A stretch of DNA of 64,000 bases from Tyzzerella sp963558545. Its GTDB lineage: Bacteria > Bacillota > Clostridia > Lachnospirales > CAG-274. A program made the translations under genes and the position numbers. The DNA lies in contig NZ_CAUWHO010000007.1 in the NCBI RefSeq assembly GCF_963558545.1, positions 1 to 64,000 of the forward strand, read 5' to 3'. The notes under the pieces were generated by a model. That model had not been told where the DNA came from. It worked only from the letters and a program-made list of their open reading frames with translations, and ran no database searches. How positions within the stretch are numbered: the first letter of the stretch is position 1; each line of letters begins with the position of its first letter. Shown piece by piece: positions 43,458 to 52,910 of this stretch.

Positions 43458-44081
43458 ATGGCAATAACTGTAAAAGTTTTAAATATGAGCGGAAGCGAAG
43501 TAGGCTCTGTTGAATTAAATGAAAATATATTTGGAGTTGAAGTAAACGAACACGTTATGCATCAAGCAGTTGTTCAATACTTAGCTAATCAAAGACAAGG
43601 TACTAAAAGTGCTAAAACACGTGCTGAAGTTCGTGGTGGTGGTAGAAAACCTTGGAGACAAAAAGGTACTGGTCGTGCTAGACAAGGTTCTATACGTTCT
43701 CCTCAATGGACTGGTGGTGGCGTTGTATTTGCTCCAAAACCAAGAGATTTCTCTTTTAAATTAAATAAAAAAGTTAAAAGATTAGCTCTTAAGTCTGCTC
43801 TTACTACTAAAGTAAACAACGAAAAATTTGTTGTTGTAGATGAGCTTAAATTAAACGAAATTAAAACTAAAGAAATGAAAAAAGTTCTTGATAATTTAAA
43901 TGTAAACAAAGGGTTAGTTGTTTTAGAAGAAAATAATAAAAATGTGTTATTATCTGCTAGAAATATACCTAATGTAAAAACTGCTGGTGTTAATACAATA
44001 AATGTATATGACATCTTAAAATATGAAAGCTTTGTTGTAACTAAAGAAGCTTTAGCTAAAATTGAGGAGGTGTACAAATAA
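43458..44081 (+). CDS. rplD: 50S ribosomal protein L4
   Basis: 207 aa. The extended loop lining the exit tunnel is present (TRAEVRGGGRKPWRQKGTGRARQGS region, about 53-78). L4 is the usual autoregulator of S10 operons, which is relevant to the structured leader at 42070. Its stop overlaps the rplW start by one base. Confidence 0.98.
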   Translation: MAITVKVLNMSGSEVGSVELNENIFGVEVNEHVMHQAVVQYLANQRQGTKSAKTRAEVRGGGRKPWRQKGTGRARQGSIRSPQWTGGGVVFAPKPRDFSFKLNKKVKRLALKSALTTKVNNEKFVVVDELKLNEIKTKEMKKVLDNLNVNKGLVVLEENNKNVLLSARNIPNVKTAGVNTINVYDILKYESFVVTKEALAKIEEVYK

Positions 44082-44380
44082 TGGCTGATATTAAATACTA
44101 TGACGTTATTTTAAAACCTGTTGTTACTGAAAAAAGTATGGGGCTTATGGCTGATAGAAAATATGCTTTTTATGTACACCCTGAAGCTACTAAAATCCAA
44201 ATTAAACAAGCTGTGGAAAAAATGTTTGATGGGGTTAAAGTAGACTCAGTTAATACTATGAACTTAACAGGTAAAACTAAAAGACGTGGTTATACTTTTG
44301 GTAAAACTAACAATAGAAAAAAAGCAATCGTTACATTAAAAGAAGATAGTAAAGATATTGAAATCTTCCAAGGAATGTAG
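44081..44380 (+). CDS. rplW: 50S ribosomal protein L23
   Basis: 99 aa: YYDVILKPVVTEKSMGLM start, the loop TGKTKRRGYTFGKTNNRKKAIVTL. Docking site for SRP and trigger factor at the tunnel exit. ATG overlaps the L4 stop (TAATG). Confidence 0.98.
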   Translation: MADIKYYDVILKPVVTEKSMGLMADRKYAFYVHPEATKIQIKQAVEKMFDGVKVDSVNTMNLTGKTKRRGYTFGKTNNRKKAIVTLKEDSKDIEIFQGM

Positions 44381-44454
44381 TATAATAAATTAATGTTTTT
44401 AAATTGATGAAACACACGGAAACGTTGTAAAGAAAATCGAAAGGAGTGTAATTA

Positions 44455-45285
44455 ATGGGTATTAAGAGATTTAAACCTTATACACCTTCAAGAAGACAGA
44501 TGACTGTTTCTGACTTCTCAGAAATTACTAAAAAAACTCCTGAAAAAAGCTTAGTTGTTCACATTAAAAAAACTTCTGGGCGTAATAATCAGGGTAAAAT
44601 AACTGTTCGTCATCACGGTGGTGGACATAAGAAAAAATATAGAATTATTGATTTTAAAAGAAATAAAGACGGTATCAATGCTAAAGTTGTTGCTATCGAA
44701 TATGACCCAAACAGAACATCTAACATTGCTTTAATTAGCTATGCAGATGGTGTTAAATCTTACATCATTGCACCTAACGGCTTAAAAGTTGGAGATATAT
44801 TATCTAACGGTCCAGATGCAGAAATCAGAATTGGTAACGCATTACCTATGAGAAATATTCCAGTTGGTTCTGAAATTCACAATATTGAAATGAAACCAGG
44901 TGCTGGTGGACAATTAGTTCGTGCTGCTGGTAACGTTGCTCAATTAATGGCTAAAGAAGGTAAATATGCAACAGTTAGACTTCCTTCTGGTGAAATGAGA
45001 TTATTACCTATTGATTGTAGAGCTACAATCGGTCAAGTTGGTAATATTGACCACGAGCTTATCAACATTGGTAAAGCTGGTAAAAAACGTCATATGGGTA
45101 TTCGTCCTACTGTTCGTGGTTCTGTTATGAACCCTAATGATCACCCTCACGGTGGTGGTGAAGGTAGAGCACCTATTGGTAGACCATCTCCTTGTACTCC
45201 TTGGGGTAAACCAGCTCTTGGATACAAAACTAGAAAGAAACATAAAGCAAGTAATAAATATATTATCCGTGGTAGAAATAAATAA
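44455..45285 (+). CDS. rplB: 50S ribosomal protein L2
   Basis: 276 aa, full length. GRNNQGKITVRHHGGGHKKKYR near 47 and the C-terminal HPHGGGEGRAPIGRPSPCTPWG with the functionally important His. RBS GAAAGGAGTG. Confidence 0.98.
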   Translation: MGIKRFKPYTPSRRQMTVSDFSEITKKTPEKSLVVHIKKTSGRNNQGKITVRHHGGGHKKKYRIIDFKRNKDGINAKVVAIEYDPNRTSNIALISYADGVKSYIIAPNGLKVGDILSNGPDAEIRIGNALPMRNIPVGSEIHNIEMKPGAGGQLVRAAGNVAQLMAKEGKYATVRLPSGEMRLLPIDCRATIGQVGNIDHELINIGKAGKKRHMGIRPTVRGSVMNPNDHPHGGGEGRAPIGRPSPCTPWGKPALGYKTRKKHKASNKYIIRGRNK

Positions 45286-45301
45286 AAGGAGGGCTGTTTA
45301 A

Positions 45302-45586
45302 ATGGCTAGATCGCTTAAAAAAGGACCATTTTGTGATGCACACCTTCTTAAAAAGGTAGATGCTCAAAATGCTGCTAACACAAAAAATGTTATAAAAACT
45401 TGGTCTCGTCGTTCTACTATCTTTCCAGAGATGATTGGACACACTATTGCTGTTCACGATGGTAGAAAACATGTGCCTGTATACATTACTGAAGATATGG
45501 TTGGACACAAATTAGGAGAGTTCGCTTTAACTAGAACTTATAGAGGACACGGAAAAGACGCAGAGAAAAAATCAAGAGTACGTTAA
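45302..45586 (+). CDS. rpsS: 30S ribosomal protein S19
   Basis: 94 aa: MARSLKKGPFCDAHLLKKV start; KTWSRRSTIFPEMIGHTIAVHDG and YITEDMVGHKLGEFALTRTYRGH core. Binds the 16S 3' major domain with S13. RBS AGGAGGG, 16 bases after rplB. Confidence 0.98.
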   Translation: MARSLKKGPFCDAHLLKKVDAQNAANTKNVIKTWSRRSTIFPEMIGHTIAVHDGRKHVPVYITEDMVGHKLGEFALTRTYRGHGKDAEKKSRVR

Positions 45587-45611
45587 TCGGCTTTGGAAGG
45601 AGGTTAATTTA

Positions 45612-46019
45612 ATGTCTGAACAGATTAAAAGTAGAAGTAAGTTTAAAAGAAAAGTTAGAAACGCAGCTACTAGAGAGCTTAAAAGACAAAGAGCTGAAGC
45701 TCATCACAACTTTGCTAGAATTTCTAACACTAAAGCTAGAATAGTTTTAGACCAAATTAAAGGTAAAAATGCTTCAGAAGCTTTAGCAATTCTTGCTTAC
45801 TCACCAAGATATGCTGCTGAAATTATAGAAAAAGTTTTAAAATCTGCTATGGCTAATGCAGAACATAACTTAGGATTTGATGTTGATAAATTATATGTTG
45901 ATGAGGTAGTTGCTAATCAAGGACCAACTCTTAAAAGAATTCGTCCTAGAGCTCAAGGTAGAGCTTATAGAATTAACAAACGTACTGCACACATTTCAAT
46001 ATATCTTAAAGAAAGATAA
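45612..46019 (+). CDS. rplV: 50S ribosomal protein L22
   Basis: 135 aa, with about 25 extra basic N-terminal residues before the conserved start (HHNFARISNTKARIVLDQIKG). The tunnel-lining hairpin RIRPRAQGRAYRINKRTAHI is intact, with no macrolide-resistance type deletion seen. RBS AAGGAGG supports the longer form. Confidence 0.97.
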   Translation: MSEQIKSRSKFKRKVRNAATRELKRQRAEAHHNFARISNTKARIVLDQIKGKNASEALAILAYSPRYAAEIIEKVLKSAMANAEHNLGFDVDKLYVDEVVANQGPTLKRIRPRAQGRAYRINKRTAHISIYLKER

Positions 46020-46030
46020 GGAGGTTCACG

Positions 46031-46705
46031 ATGGGTCAAAAAGTAAATCCACACGGGTTAAGAGTGGGTGTTATCAAAGACTGGGATTCAGTATGGTATG
46101 CGGATAAACACAACTACGCTGACTACTTAGTAGAAGATAATGCACTTAGAACTTGTATTAAAAATAAATTAAAAGACTCTAGCGTTTCTAAAATTCAAAT
46201 AGAGAGAGTTAATGGAGCTAACGATAATGCTAAAGTGAAAATTACTATTCACACAGCTAAACCAGGCAACGTTATCGGTAGAAAAGGTGAAGCTATCCAA
46301 GCATTAAGCAATGAGCTTCAAAAAATGACTTCTCAAAAAGTTTTAATTAACATAGAAGAAATTAAAAAACCTGAGCTTGATTCTCAATTAGTAGCTGAAG
46401 ATATTGCACGCCAATTAGAAAACCGTGTAACATTTAGAAGAGCTATGAAACAAGCTATGACTAGAACAATGAGATTAGGTGCTAAAGGTATTAAAACTGC
46501 TTGTTCTGGACGTTTAGGCGGTGCTGAAATGGCTCGTACTGAACATTATCACGAAGGAACTATTCCTCTTCAAACTTTAAGAGCAGATATTGACTATGGA
46601 TTTGCAGAAGCTGACACTACTTATGGTAAAATTGGTGTTAAAGTTTGGATATACAAAGGAGAAGTTCTTCCTCAAAGAGCTGCTAAGGAAGGGAGTGAAG
46701 AGTAA
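46031..46705 (+). CDS. rpsC: 30S ribosomal protein S3
   Basis: 224 aa: MGQKVNPHGLRVGVIKDWDS start, KH domain with PGNVIGRKGEAIQAL, C-terminal ADIDYGFAEADTTYGKIGVKVWIYKGE. Stop overlaps the rplP ATG. Confidence 0.98.
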   Translation: MGQKVNPHGLRVGVIKDWDSVWYADKHNYADYLVEDNALRTCIKNKLKDSSVSKIQIERVNGANDNAKVKITIHTAKPGNVIGRKGEAIQALSNELQKMTSQKVLINIEEIKKPELDSQLVAEDIARQLENRVTFRRAMKQAMTRTMRLGAKGIKTACSGRLGGAEMARTEHYHEGTIPLQTLRADIDYGFAEADTTYGKIGVKVWIYKGEVLPQRAAKEGSEE

Positions 46706-47145
46706 TGTTAATGCCTAAAAGAGTTAAAAGACGTAAACAGTTTAGAGGCCGTTTAAAAGGTAAAGCTACTCGTGGTAATAAGATTACTTATGGTGAGTTT
46801 GGTATACAAGCTTGTGAACCAAGCTGGATTACTTCTAATCAAATAGAAGCTGCCCGTATCGCTATGACTAGATACATCAAACGTGGTGGTAAAGTTTGGA
46901 TAAAAATTTTCCCAGACAAACCTATTACTGAAAAACCTGCTGAAACAAGGATGGGTTCTGGTAAAGGTTCACCTGAATATTGGGTAGCTGTTGTTAAACC
47001 AGGTAGAATTATGTTTGAAATAGCTGGAGTAAATGAAGAAGTTGCTCGTGAAGCCCTTCGTCTTGCTATTCACAAATTACCTATTAAATGTAAAATTGTG
47101 TCACGTGCTGACCAAGAAATGGAAGGTGATAACAGTGAAAACTAA
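46705..47145 (+). CDS. rplP: 50S ribosomal protein L16
   Basis: 146 aa: MLMPKRVKRRKQFRGRLKG start, RGGKVWIKIFPDKPITEKPAETRMGSGKGSPE-type core near 60-90, EEVAREALRLAIHKLPIK near the end. Overlaps rpmC by 11 bases. Confidence 0.98.
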   Translation: MLMPKRVKRRKQFRGRLKGKATRGNKITYGEFGIQACEPSWITSNQIEAARIAMTRYIKRGGKVWIKIFPDKPITEKPAETRMGSGKGSPEYWVAVVKPGRIMFEIAGVNEEVAREALRLAIHKLPIKCKIVSRADQEMEGDNSEN

Positions 47146-47341
47146 GGATTATTTATTAGAGCTTAAAAATAAATCTGCTGATGAGTTAAACGGTGAATTA
47201 GTGTCTGCTAAAAAAGAATTATTTAATTTAAGATTTCAAAATGCTACAAATCAATTAAATAATACTGCTAGAATAAGAGAAGTTCGTAGAAATATTGCTC
47301 GTATTCAAACTGTAATCACTCAAAAGCAAAAAGGTATGTAA
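47135..47341 (+). CDS. rpmC: 50S ribosomal protein L29
   Basis: 68 aa from a GTG at 47135 (product starts MKTKDYLLELKNKSADEL) after GGAAGGTG inside the rplP end. The helical hairpin has the KKELFNLRFQNATNQLNNTARIRE-type core. Longer in-frame extensions upstream fall inside rplP and are rejected. Confidence 0.96.
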   Translation: MKTKDYLLELKNKSADELNGELVSAKKELFNLRFQNATNQLNNTARIREVRRNIARIQTVITQKQKGM

Positions 47342-47368
47342 TTAGTATAATGGAAGGAGGTAACCTTA

Positions 47369-47623
47369 GTGGAAAGAAATCTTCGTAAAACAAGAATTGG
47401 TAAAGTTGTAAGCGACAAAATGGACAAAACTATCGTTGTTGCTGTAGAAAACAATGTTAGACACCCATTATACAAAAAAATTGTGAAGACTACTTATAAG
47501 TTAAAAGCTCACGATGAAAATAATGAATGTAAAATTGGTGACCGTGTTAAAGTTATGGAAACAAGACCTTTATCTAAAGATAAAAGATGGAGACTTGTTA
47601 ATATTGTAGAAAAAGCTAAATAG
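47369..47623 (+). CDS. rpsQ: 30S ribosomal protein S17
   Basis: 84 aa OB-fold protein: RKTRIGKVVSDKMDKTIVV and HDENNECKIGDRVKVMETRPLSKDKRWRLV. Starts with GTG after GGAGGTAACCTTA. Confidence 0.98.
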   Translation: MERNLRKTRIGKVVSDKMDKTIVVAVENNVRHPLYKKIVKTTYKLKAHDENNECKIGDRVKVMETRPLSKDKRWRLVNIVEKAK

Positions 47624-47649
47624 TTCCTGTATGAAAGGAGGTAACTACA

Positions 47650-48018
47650 TTGATACAACAAGAATCAAGATTAGTTGTTGCCGATAACTCAGGTGCTAAA
47701 GAGTTATTATGTATCAGAGTATTAGGTGGTTCAACTAGAAGATATGCAAATATAGGTGACATTATTGTTGCTACTGTTAAAGATGCAACACCTGGTGGCG
47801 TTGTTAAAAAAGGTGACGTTGTTAAGGCTGTTGTTGTTAGAACTGTTAAAGGTGCTTCAAGACCAGATGGTTCTTATATTAAATTTGATGAAAACGCTGC
47901 TGTTATCATCAAAGATGACAAAAACCCAAGAGGTACTCGTATATTTGGACCAGTTGCTAGAGAGCTTAGAGAAAAACAATTTATGAAAATCTTATCTCTT
48001 GCACCTGAAGTATTATAA
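47650..48018 (+). CDS. rplN: 50S ribosomal protein L14
   Basis: 122 aa: MIQQESRLVVADNSGAKELL start, GGSTRRYANIGDIIVATVKDA, C-terminal GTRIFGPVARELREKQFMKI. The start is TTG after AGGAGGTAACTACA. Part of intersubunit bridges B5 and B8. Confidence 0.98.
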   Translation: MIQQESRLVVADNSGAKELLCIRVLGGSTRRYANIGDIIVATVKDATPGGVVKKGDVVKAVVVRTVKGASRPDGSYIKFDENAAVIIKDDKNPRGTRIFGPVARELREKQFMKILSLAPEVL

Positions 48019-48030
48019 GGAGGTGTAATT

Positions 48031-48345
48031 GTGAAGATTAAAAGAGGCGACAAGGTAGTTGTTATTGCTGGTAAAGATAAAGATAAAGAAGGTAAAGTTC
48101 TTCTTGTAGATAGAAAAAATAACAAAGTTGTAGTTGAAGGTGTTAATCAAATTAAAAAACATCAAAAACCAAATGCTATAAACCATACAGGTGGTATTAT
48201 TACTAAAGAAGCTCCTATTGATGCTTCTAACGTAATGTATTTACACAATGGTAAAGCTAGCAGACTTGGATACAAAGTTGAAGAAGTAAATGGTAAAAGA
48301 GTTAAAAAGAGAATAATCAAAAAAACTGGAGAAGTTATTGATTAA
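48031..48345 (+). CDS. rplX: 50S ribosomal protein L24
   Basis: 104 aa with a KOW motif (KRGDKVVVIAGKDKDKEGKV) near the N-terminus. Assembly initiator of the large subunit. GTG start after AAGGAGGTG, 12 bases after rplN. Confidence 0.98.
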   Translation: MKIKRGDKVVVIAGKDKDKEGKVLLVDRKNNKVVVEGVNQIKKHQKPNAINHTGGIITKEAPIDASNVMYLHNGKASRLGYKVEEVNGKRVKKRIIKKTGEVID

Positions 48346-48365
48346 GAAAGGAGGTACATTTTACT

Positions 48366-48905
48366 GTGAACGTTTTAAGAGAATACTATGAAAATGAAAT
48401 AGTTGATGCTATGATGAAAAAATTTTCATACAAAAATAAAATGGAAGTTCCAAAAATTGAAAAAATAGTTATCAATATGGGTCTTGGTGAGGCAAAAGAA
48501 AATGCTAAAGCTATTGAAAGCGCTGCTGGTGATTTAGCTATTATTGCAGGTCAAAAACCAATTATTACTAAAGCTAAAAAATCTATTGCAGCATTTAAAC
48601 TTCGTGCAGGTATGCCTATTGGTTGTAAAGTTACACTTAGAGGCGAAAAAATGTACAGCTTTGCTAACAGATTAATAAATTTAGCTTTACCTCGTGTTCG
48701 TGATTTCCGTGGTGTTAGTGCTAACTCATTTGATGGTAGAGGTAACTACACTTTAGGTGTTAAAGAACAACTTATGTTCCCTGAAATTAGATATGATAAA
48801 ATTGATAAAATTAGAGGTATGGATATCGTTTTTGTTACTACTGCTAAAACAGATGAAGAAGCTAGAGAGTTATTAAGATTATTCGGTATGCCGTTTAAAA
48901 AATAA
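48366..48905 (+). CDS. rplE: 50S ribosomal protein L5
   Basis: 179 aa: VPKIEKIVINMGLGEAKENAK, then KSIAAFKLRAGMPIGCKVTLRG and RDFRGVSANSFDGRGNYTLG. Binds 5S rRNA. GTG start after AAAGGAGGTACATT. Confidence 0.98.
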   Translation: MNVLREYYENEIVDAMMKKFSYKNKMEVPKIEKIVINMGLGEAKENAKAIESAAGDLAIIAGQKPIITKAKKSIAAFKLRAGMPIGCKVTLRGEKMYSFANRLINLALPRVRDFRGVSANSFDGRGNYTLGVKEQLMFPEIRYDKIDKIRGMDIVFVTTAKTDEEARELLRLFGMPFKK

Positions 48906-48920
48906 GGGAGGAGCAAGAAT

Positions 48921-49106
48921 ATGGCTAAAAAATCTATGGTCGTGAAGCAACAAAGAAAACCAAAACATTCAACACAAGCTTATACTCGTTGTAGAATATG
49001 CGGTAGACCACATGGTTATTTAAGAAAATTTGGTATATGTCGTATTTGTTTCCGTGAATTAGCCTACAAAGGTCAAATCCCGGGAGTAAAAAAAGCTAGT
49101 TGGTAA
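48921..49106 (+). CDS. rpsN: 30S ribosomal protein S14, zinc-binding type Z
   Basis: 61 aa with four Cys in two CxxC pairs (CRICGRPHGYLRKFGICRIC), the zinc-dependent form. A zinc-free paralogue was not seen in the window. Confidence 0.97.
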   Translation: MAKKSMVVKQQRKPKHSTQAYTRCRICGRPHGYLRKFGICRICFRELAYKGQIPGVKKASW

Positions 49107-49130
49107 TTTTGGGAAAGGAGGATTTTTATA

Positions 49131-49532
49131 ATGTCAATGAGTGATCCTATTGCAGATATGCTTACAAGAATTAGAAATGCAAATACTGCAAAACATAATA
49201 CAGTTGATGTACCTTCTTCTAAAATGAAAGAAGCTATTGCTAATATTTTAGTAAATGAAGGTTATGTAAAAGGTTTTGAATTAATCGAAGATGGCGTGAA
49301 AAAGACTATGCGTATCACGCTTAAATATGGAAAAGATAAAAACGAAAAGGTTATTTCTGGTATAAAAAGAATTTCTAAGCCTGGTCTTAGAGTTTATGCT
49401 AACAGAGAAGAGCTTCCTAGAGTTTTAGGTGGTCTTGGTACTGCTATCATCTCTACTAACAAAGGGATTGTTACAGATAAAGAAGCTAGAAAACTTGGTG
49501 TTGGCGGAGAAATTATCGCTTTTGTTTGGTAA
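49131..49532 (+). CDS. rpsH: 30S ribosomal protein S8
   Basis: 133 aa: SDPIADMLTRIRNANTAKH start and the C-terminal RNA-binding GIVTDKEARKLGVGGEIIAFVW. S8 is the classic spc-operon autoregulator in E. coli, but no S8 site was recognised here. Confidence 0.98.
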   Translation: MSMSDPIADMLTRIRNANTAKHNTVDVPSSKMKEAIANILVNEGYVKGFELIEDGVKKTMRITLKYGKDKNEKVISGIKRISKPGLRVYANREELPRVLGGLGTAIISTNKGIVTDKEARKLGVGGEIIAFVW

Positions 49533-49556
49533 TTAAAAAAACAGGAGGTGCAATAA

Positions 49557-50099
49557 ATGTCACGTATAGGTAGATTACCTATTGCTATCCCAGCTGGTGT
49601 TGAAGTTAAGCTTGAGGAAGGCAATGTTATTACTGTTAAAGGTGCTAAAGGTACTTTAACTCGTAAATTAGTTGACGATTTAACTATCACAGTTGAAAAC
49701 AACGAAGTAGTTGTTACTAGACCTAGTGATTTAAAAAGATATAAATCTTTACACGGTCTTACTAGAACACTTATTTTCAATATGGTTGTAGGTGTTACAG
49801 AAGGCTATACTAAAGAACTTGAAATAAACGGGGTTGGTTACAGAGCTGCTAAATCTGGTAACAAATTAAACCTTACTTTAGGTTATTCTCACCCTGTTGA
49901 AATGATTGACCCAGAGGGCGTTACTACTACTGTAGAAGGAACTAATAAAATTATCGTTTCTGGTATTGATAAAGAAAAAGTTGGACAGTTTGCTGCGGAA
50001 ATTAGATCTAAACGTCCACCAGAGCCTTACAAAGGTAAAGGTATTAAATATACTACTGAACACATTAGACGTAAAGTTGGTAAAACAGGTAAGAAATAA
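49557..50099 (+). CDS. rplF: 50S ribosomal protein L6
   Basis: 180 aa, two duplicated alpha/beta domains. MSRIGRLPIAIPAGV start and C-terminal KRPPEPYKGKGIKYTTEHIR. Confidence 0.98.
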   Translation: MSRIGRLPIAIPAGVEVKLEEGNVITVKGAKGTLTRKLVDDLTITVENNEVVVTRPSDLKRYKSLHGLTRTLIFNMVVGVTEGYTKELEINGVGYRAAKSGNKLNLTLGYSHPVEMIDPEGVTTTVEGTNKIIVSGIDKEKVGQFAAEIRSKRPPEPYKGKGIKYTTEHIRRKVGKTGKK

Positions 50100-50118
50100 A
50101 TAAAGGGGTGAGGACACT

Positions 50119-50487
50119 ATGATAAGAAAGCCATCACGTGCTGAAGCTAGAGAAAAACGTCACTTAAGAATCCGTAATAAAGTAAGTGGTACAGCACAAA
50201 AACCTAGATTGGCAGTATTTAGAAGTAATAAACACATCTATGCACAAATCATAGATGATACAGTAGGCAATACAATAGTTTCTGCATCTACTATGGAGGC
50301 GGACATTAAAGGTAAGCTTTCTAAAACATCTGATGTTGAAGCAGCTAAAGTAGTTGGTGCTGAAGTTGCTAAAAAAGCTATCGCTAAAGGTATTGATACA
50401 GTTGTATTTGACCGTGGCGGTTATATATATCAAGGCAAAGTTATGGCTTTAGCTGAAGCAGCTAGAGAAGCTGGCTTACAATTTTAG
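50119..50487 (+). CDS. rplR: 50S ribosomal protein L18
   Basis: 122 aa. RLAVFRSNKHIYAQIIDD and C-terminal FDRGGYIYQGKVMALAEAARE. 5S rRNA binder in the central protuberance. Confidence 0.98.
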   Translation: MIRKPSRAEAREKRHLRIRNKVSGTAQKPRLAVFRSNKHIYAQIIDDTVGNTIVSASTMEADIKGKLSKTSDVEAAKVVGAEVAKKAIAKGIDTVVFDRGGYIYQGKVMALAEAAREAGLQF

Positions 50488-50502
50488 TAAGGAGGGAAAA
50501 TC

Positions 50503-51009
50503 TTGAGAAACAAAATTAATGCTAGTACGCTTGATTTAAAAGATAAGGTTGTTACTATTAAACGTGTTACTAAGGTTGTTAAAGGTGGTCGTACTTTCCG
50601 TTTTGCAGCATTAGTAGTAGTTGGAGATGAAAACGGACACGTTGGCGTTGGTCTTGGTAAAGCTATGGAAATACCTGATGCTATTAGAAAAGGCAAAGAA
50701 GATGCTATGAAAAACCTTATTTATGTTGAACGTAATAAAGATGATAGTATTTACCACGAAATGATGGGTAAATTTGGAAGTGCAACTGTATTATTAAAAC
50801 CAGCTCCAGAAGGTACTGGGGTAATCGCTGGTGGTCCTGCTCGTGCTGTGTTAGAGCTTGCAGGTATTAGAAATATTAGAACAAAATCTTTAGGTTCTAA
50901 TAACAAGAAAAACGTTGTTAATGCAACTATTGAAGGATTAAACCGAGTTACTACTCCTGAACGTGTTGCTAGACTTCGTGGTAAAACAGTTGAAGAAATT
51001 TTAGGTTAA
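50503..51009 (+). CDS. rpsE: 30S ribosomal protein S5
   Basis: 168 aa. KRVTKVVKGGRTFRFAALVV and VGLGKAMEIPDAIRKGKEDA, C-terminal RAVLELAGIRNIRTKSLGS. TTG start after AAGGAGGGAAAATC. Confidence 0.98.
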   Translation: MRNKINASTLDLKDKVVTIKRVTKVVKGGRTFRFAALVVVGDENGHVGVGLGKAMEIPDAIRKGKEDAMKNLIYVERNKDDSIYHEMMGKFGSATVLLKPAPEGTGVIAGGPARAVLELAGIRNIRTKSLGSNNKKNVVNATIEGLNRVTTPERVARLRGKTVEEILG

Positions 51010-51022
51010 GGAGGGCATATAA

Positions 51023-51199
51023 ATGAGTTTAAAAATTACTTTAGTTAAATCTACAATTGGTGCTATCCCTAAACATAAAAAAACTGTTGAAGCTTTAGGA
51101 CTTAGAAAAACTAATAGCTCTATCGTTAAAGAAGATAATGCAGCTATTAGAGGTATGATTCAACAAGTTAAACACTTAGTTAAAGTTGAAGAAATCTAG
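51023..51199 (+). CDS. rpmD: 50S ribosomal protein L30
   Basis: 58 aa: MSLKITLVKSTIGAIPKHKK start, then TVEALGLRKTNSSIVKED and IRGMIQQVKHLVKVEEI. ATG at 51023 follows AAGGAGGGCATATAA. The gap between rpsE and rplO fits it exactly. Confidence 0.97.
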   Translation: MSLKITLVKSTIGAIPKHKKTVEALGLRKTNSSIVKEDNAAIRGMIQQVKHLVKVEEI

Positions 51200-51219
51200 T
51201 AGAAGGAGGTGTCCCTTAA

Positions 51220-51663
51220 ATGAATTTAAGTGAATTAAGACCAGCTGAAGGCTCAAAAGGTAAAGTATTTCGTAGAGGTAGAGGACACGGTTCTGGTAAT
51301 GGTAAAACTGCAGGTAGAGGACATAAAGGGCAAAACGCACGTTCTGGCGGCGGTGTAAGACCAGGATTTGAAGGTGGTCAAATGCCTCTTTACAGAAGAA
51401 TACCTAAAAGAGGTTTCCATTGCAGAAACCATAAAGAAATCGTTGCTATTAACGTAAATCTTTTAAACGTTTTTGAAGATGGAGCTACTATTGATATTGA
51501 TGCTCTTAAATCAAAAGGGTTAGTAAGTAACCCTAGAGATGGTGTTAAAATTCTTGGTAATGGAGAATTAACTATTAAAAATATAACTGTTAAAGTAAAT
51601 TTATTTAGCAAAACAGCTATTGAAAAAATTGAAGCAGCGGGCGGAAAAGCTGAGGTGATTTAA
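51220..51663 (+). CDS. rplO: 50S ribosomal protein L15
   Basis: 147 aa: Gly/Arg-rich N-terminus (KVFRRGRGHGSGNGKTAGRG), FEGGQMPLYRRIPKRGF core, C-terminal FSKTAIEKIEAAGGKAEVI. Stop overlaps the secY ATG. Confidence 0.98.
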   Translation: MNLSELRPAEGSKGKVFRRGRGHGSGNGKTAGRGHKGQNARSGGGVRPGFEGGQMPLYRRIPKRGFHCRNHKEIVAINVNLLNVFEDGATIDIDALKSKGLVSNPRDGVKILGNGELTIKNITVKVNLFSKTAIEKIEAAGGKAEVI

Positions 51664-52907
51664 TGTTTTCAACCTTTAGAAATGCTTGGAAAGTACCTGA
51701 TTTGCGTAAAAGAATAATATTTATGATTCTTATGACTTTAGTTATAAGAATAGGTACTAAAATAACAGTTCCAGGTATTAATATTGCAGACTTAAGTACA
51801 AACAGTAACAATACATTATATAATATTATTACTGGTGGTGCTTTTGGAACAATTTTTGCTTTAGGTATAGGGCCATACATTACTTCATCGATTATTATGC
51901 AACTTTTAACAGTTGCTATACCTAAACTTGAACAGCTTAATAAAGAAGGCGAGCAAGGAAGAAAAATAATTAATAAATATACTCGTGTATTAGCTGTTGT
52001 ATTAGCTTTTATGCAAGCTACAGGACAAATATTATCTTTAAAAGGTGCTTTTGTTTATCAAAATGCTTGGGTATATTTTGTTGCTGCATTATCTATGGTA
52101 GCAGGTACTATATTGGTTATGTGGCTTGGTGAAAGATTAACTGAAAAAGGCATTGGCAATGGTACATCTTTTATTATCTTTGCTAATATATTAGCTAGCT
52201 TACCAAATACTGTTAAAACTATTTATGTAGATACAGTAGGTGGTGGGACAGCAGCATATATAAAAGCAGCTATAATAATTGTTTTATTCATTCTTCTTAT
52301 AGCTTTTGTTATACTTGTTCAAGATGGTGAAAGAAGAATTCCTGTACAATATTCTAAAAAAATGGTTGGTAGAAAAATGTATGGTGGACAATCTACTTTT
52401 ATACCTATTAAGGTTAATATTGCAGGTGTTATGTCTATCATTTTTGCAATATCTATATTGCAGTTTCCACAAACTATTGCACAGCTTTGGCAAACACCAC
52501 CAAACTGGCTACAAGAAGTTGTACGTATTTTAAATATAACTAACCCTATAGGTGCTATATTATATATTATACTGATTTTTTGTTTTACATCTTTCTATAC
52601 ATCATTTTCTTTTAACCCTATTGAGGTTGCAGAAAATATGAAGAAGAATGGTGGATTTATACCTGGTATTAGACCAGGAAAGCCTACTTCTGATTTTATA
52701 CAAAATGTTGTAAATAAAATCTCTTTAATAGGAGCTTGTTTCTATGCTGTTATAGCTATAGTACCAGTATTATTTGAATGGATATTCAAAGTAAATGTTG
52801 GGTTTGGAGGAACAACACTCCTTATTATAACAGGTGTTGCATTAGAGATTGTTAAACAGCTTGATTCTCAACTTTTAATGAGAAATTATAAAGGATTTTT
52901 AGGTTAA
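51663..52907 (+). CDS. secY: preprotein translocase subunit SecY
   Basis: Channel of the Sec translocon, 414 aa with ten membrane helices. GIGPYITSSIIMQLL, GEQGRKIINKYTR, the cytoplasmic loop DGERRIPVQYSKKMVGRKMYGGQS, and the C-terminal QLDSQLLMRNYKGFL are all present. It starts on the rplO stop (TAATG). Confidence 0.98.
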   Translation: MFSTFRNAWKVPDLRKRIIFMILMTLVIRIGTKITVPGINIADLSTNSNNTLYNIITGGAFGTIFALGIGPYITSSIIMQLLTVAIPKLEQLNKEGEQGRKIINKYTRVLAVVLAFMQATGQILSLKGAFVYQNAWVYFVAALSMVAGTILVMWLGERLTEKGIGNGTSFIIFANILASLPNTVKTIYVDTVGGGTAAYIKAAIIIVLFILLIAFVILVQDGERRIPVQYSKKMVGRKMYGGQSTFIPIKVNIAGVMSIIFAISILQFPQTIAQLWQTPPNWLQEVVRILNITNPIGAILYIILIFCFTSFYTSFSFNPIEVAENMKKNGGFIPGIRPGKPTSDFIQNVVNKISLIGACFYAVIAIVPVLFEWIFKVNVGFGGTTLLIITGVALEIVKQLDSQLLMRNYKGFLG

Positions 52908-52910
52908 AAA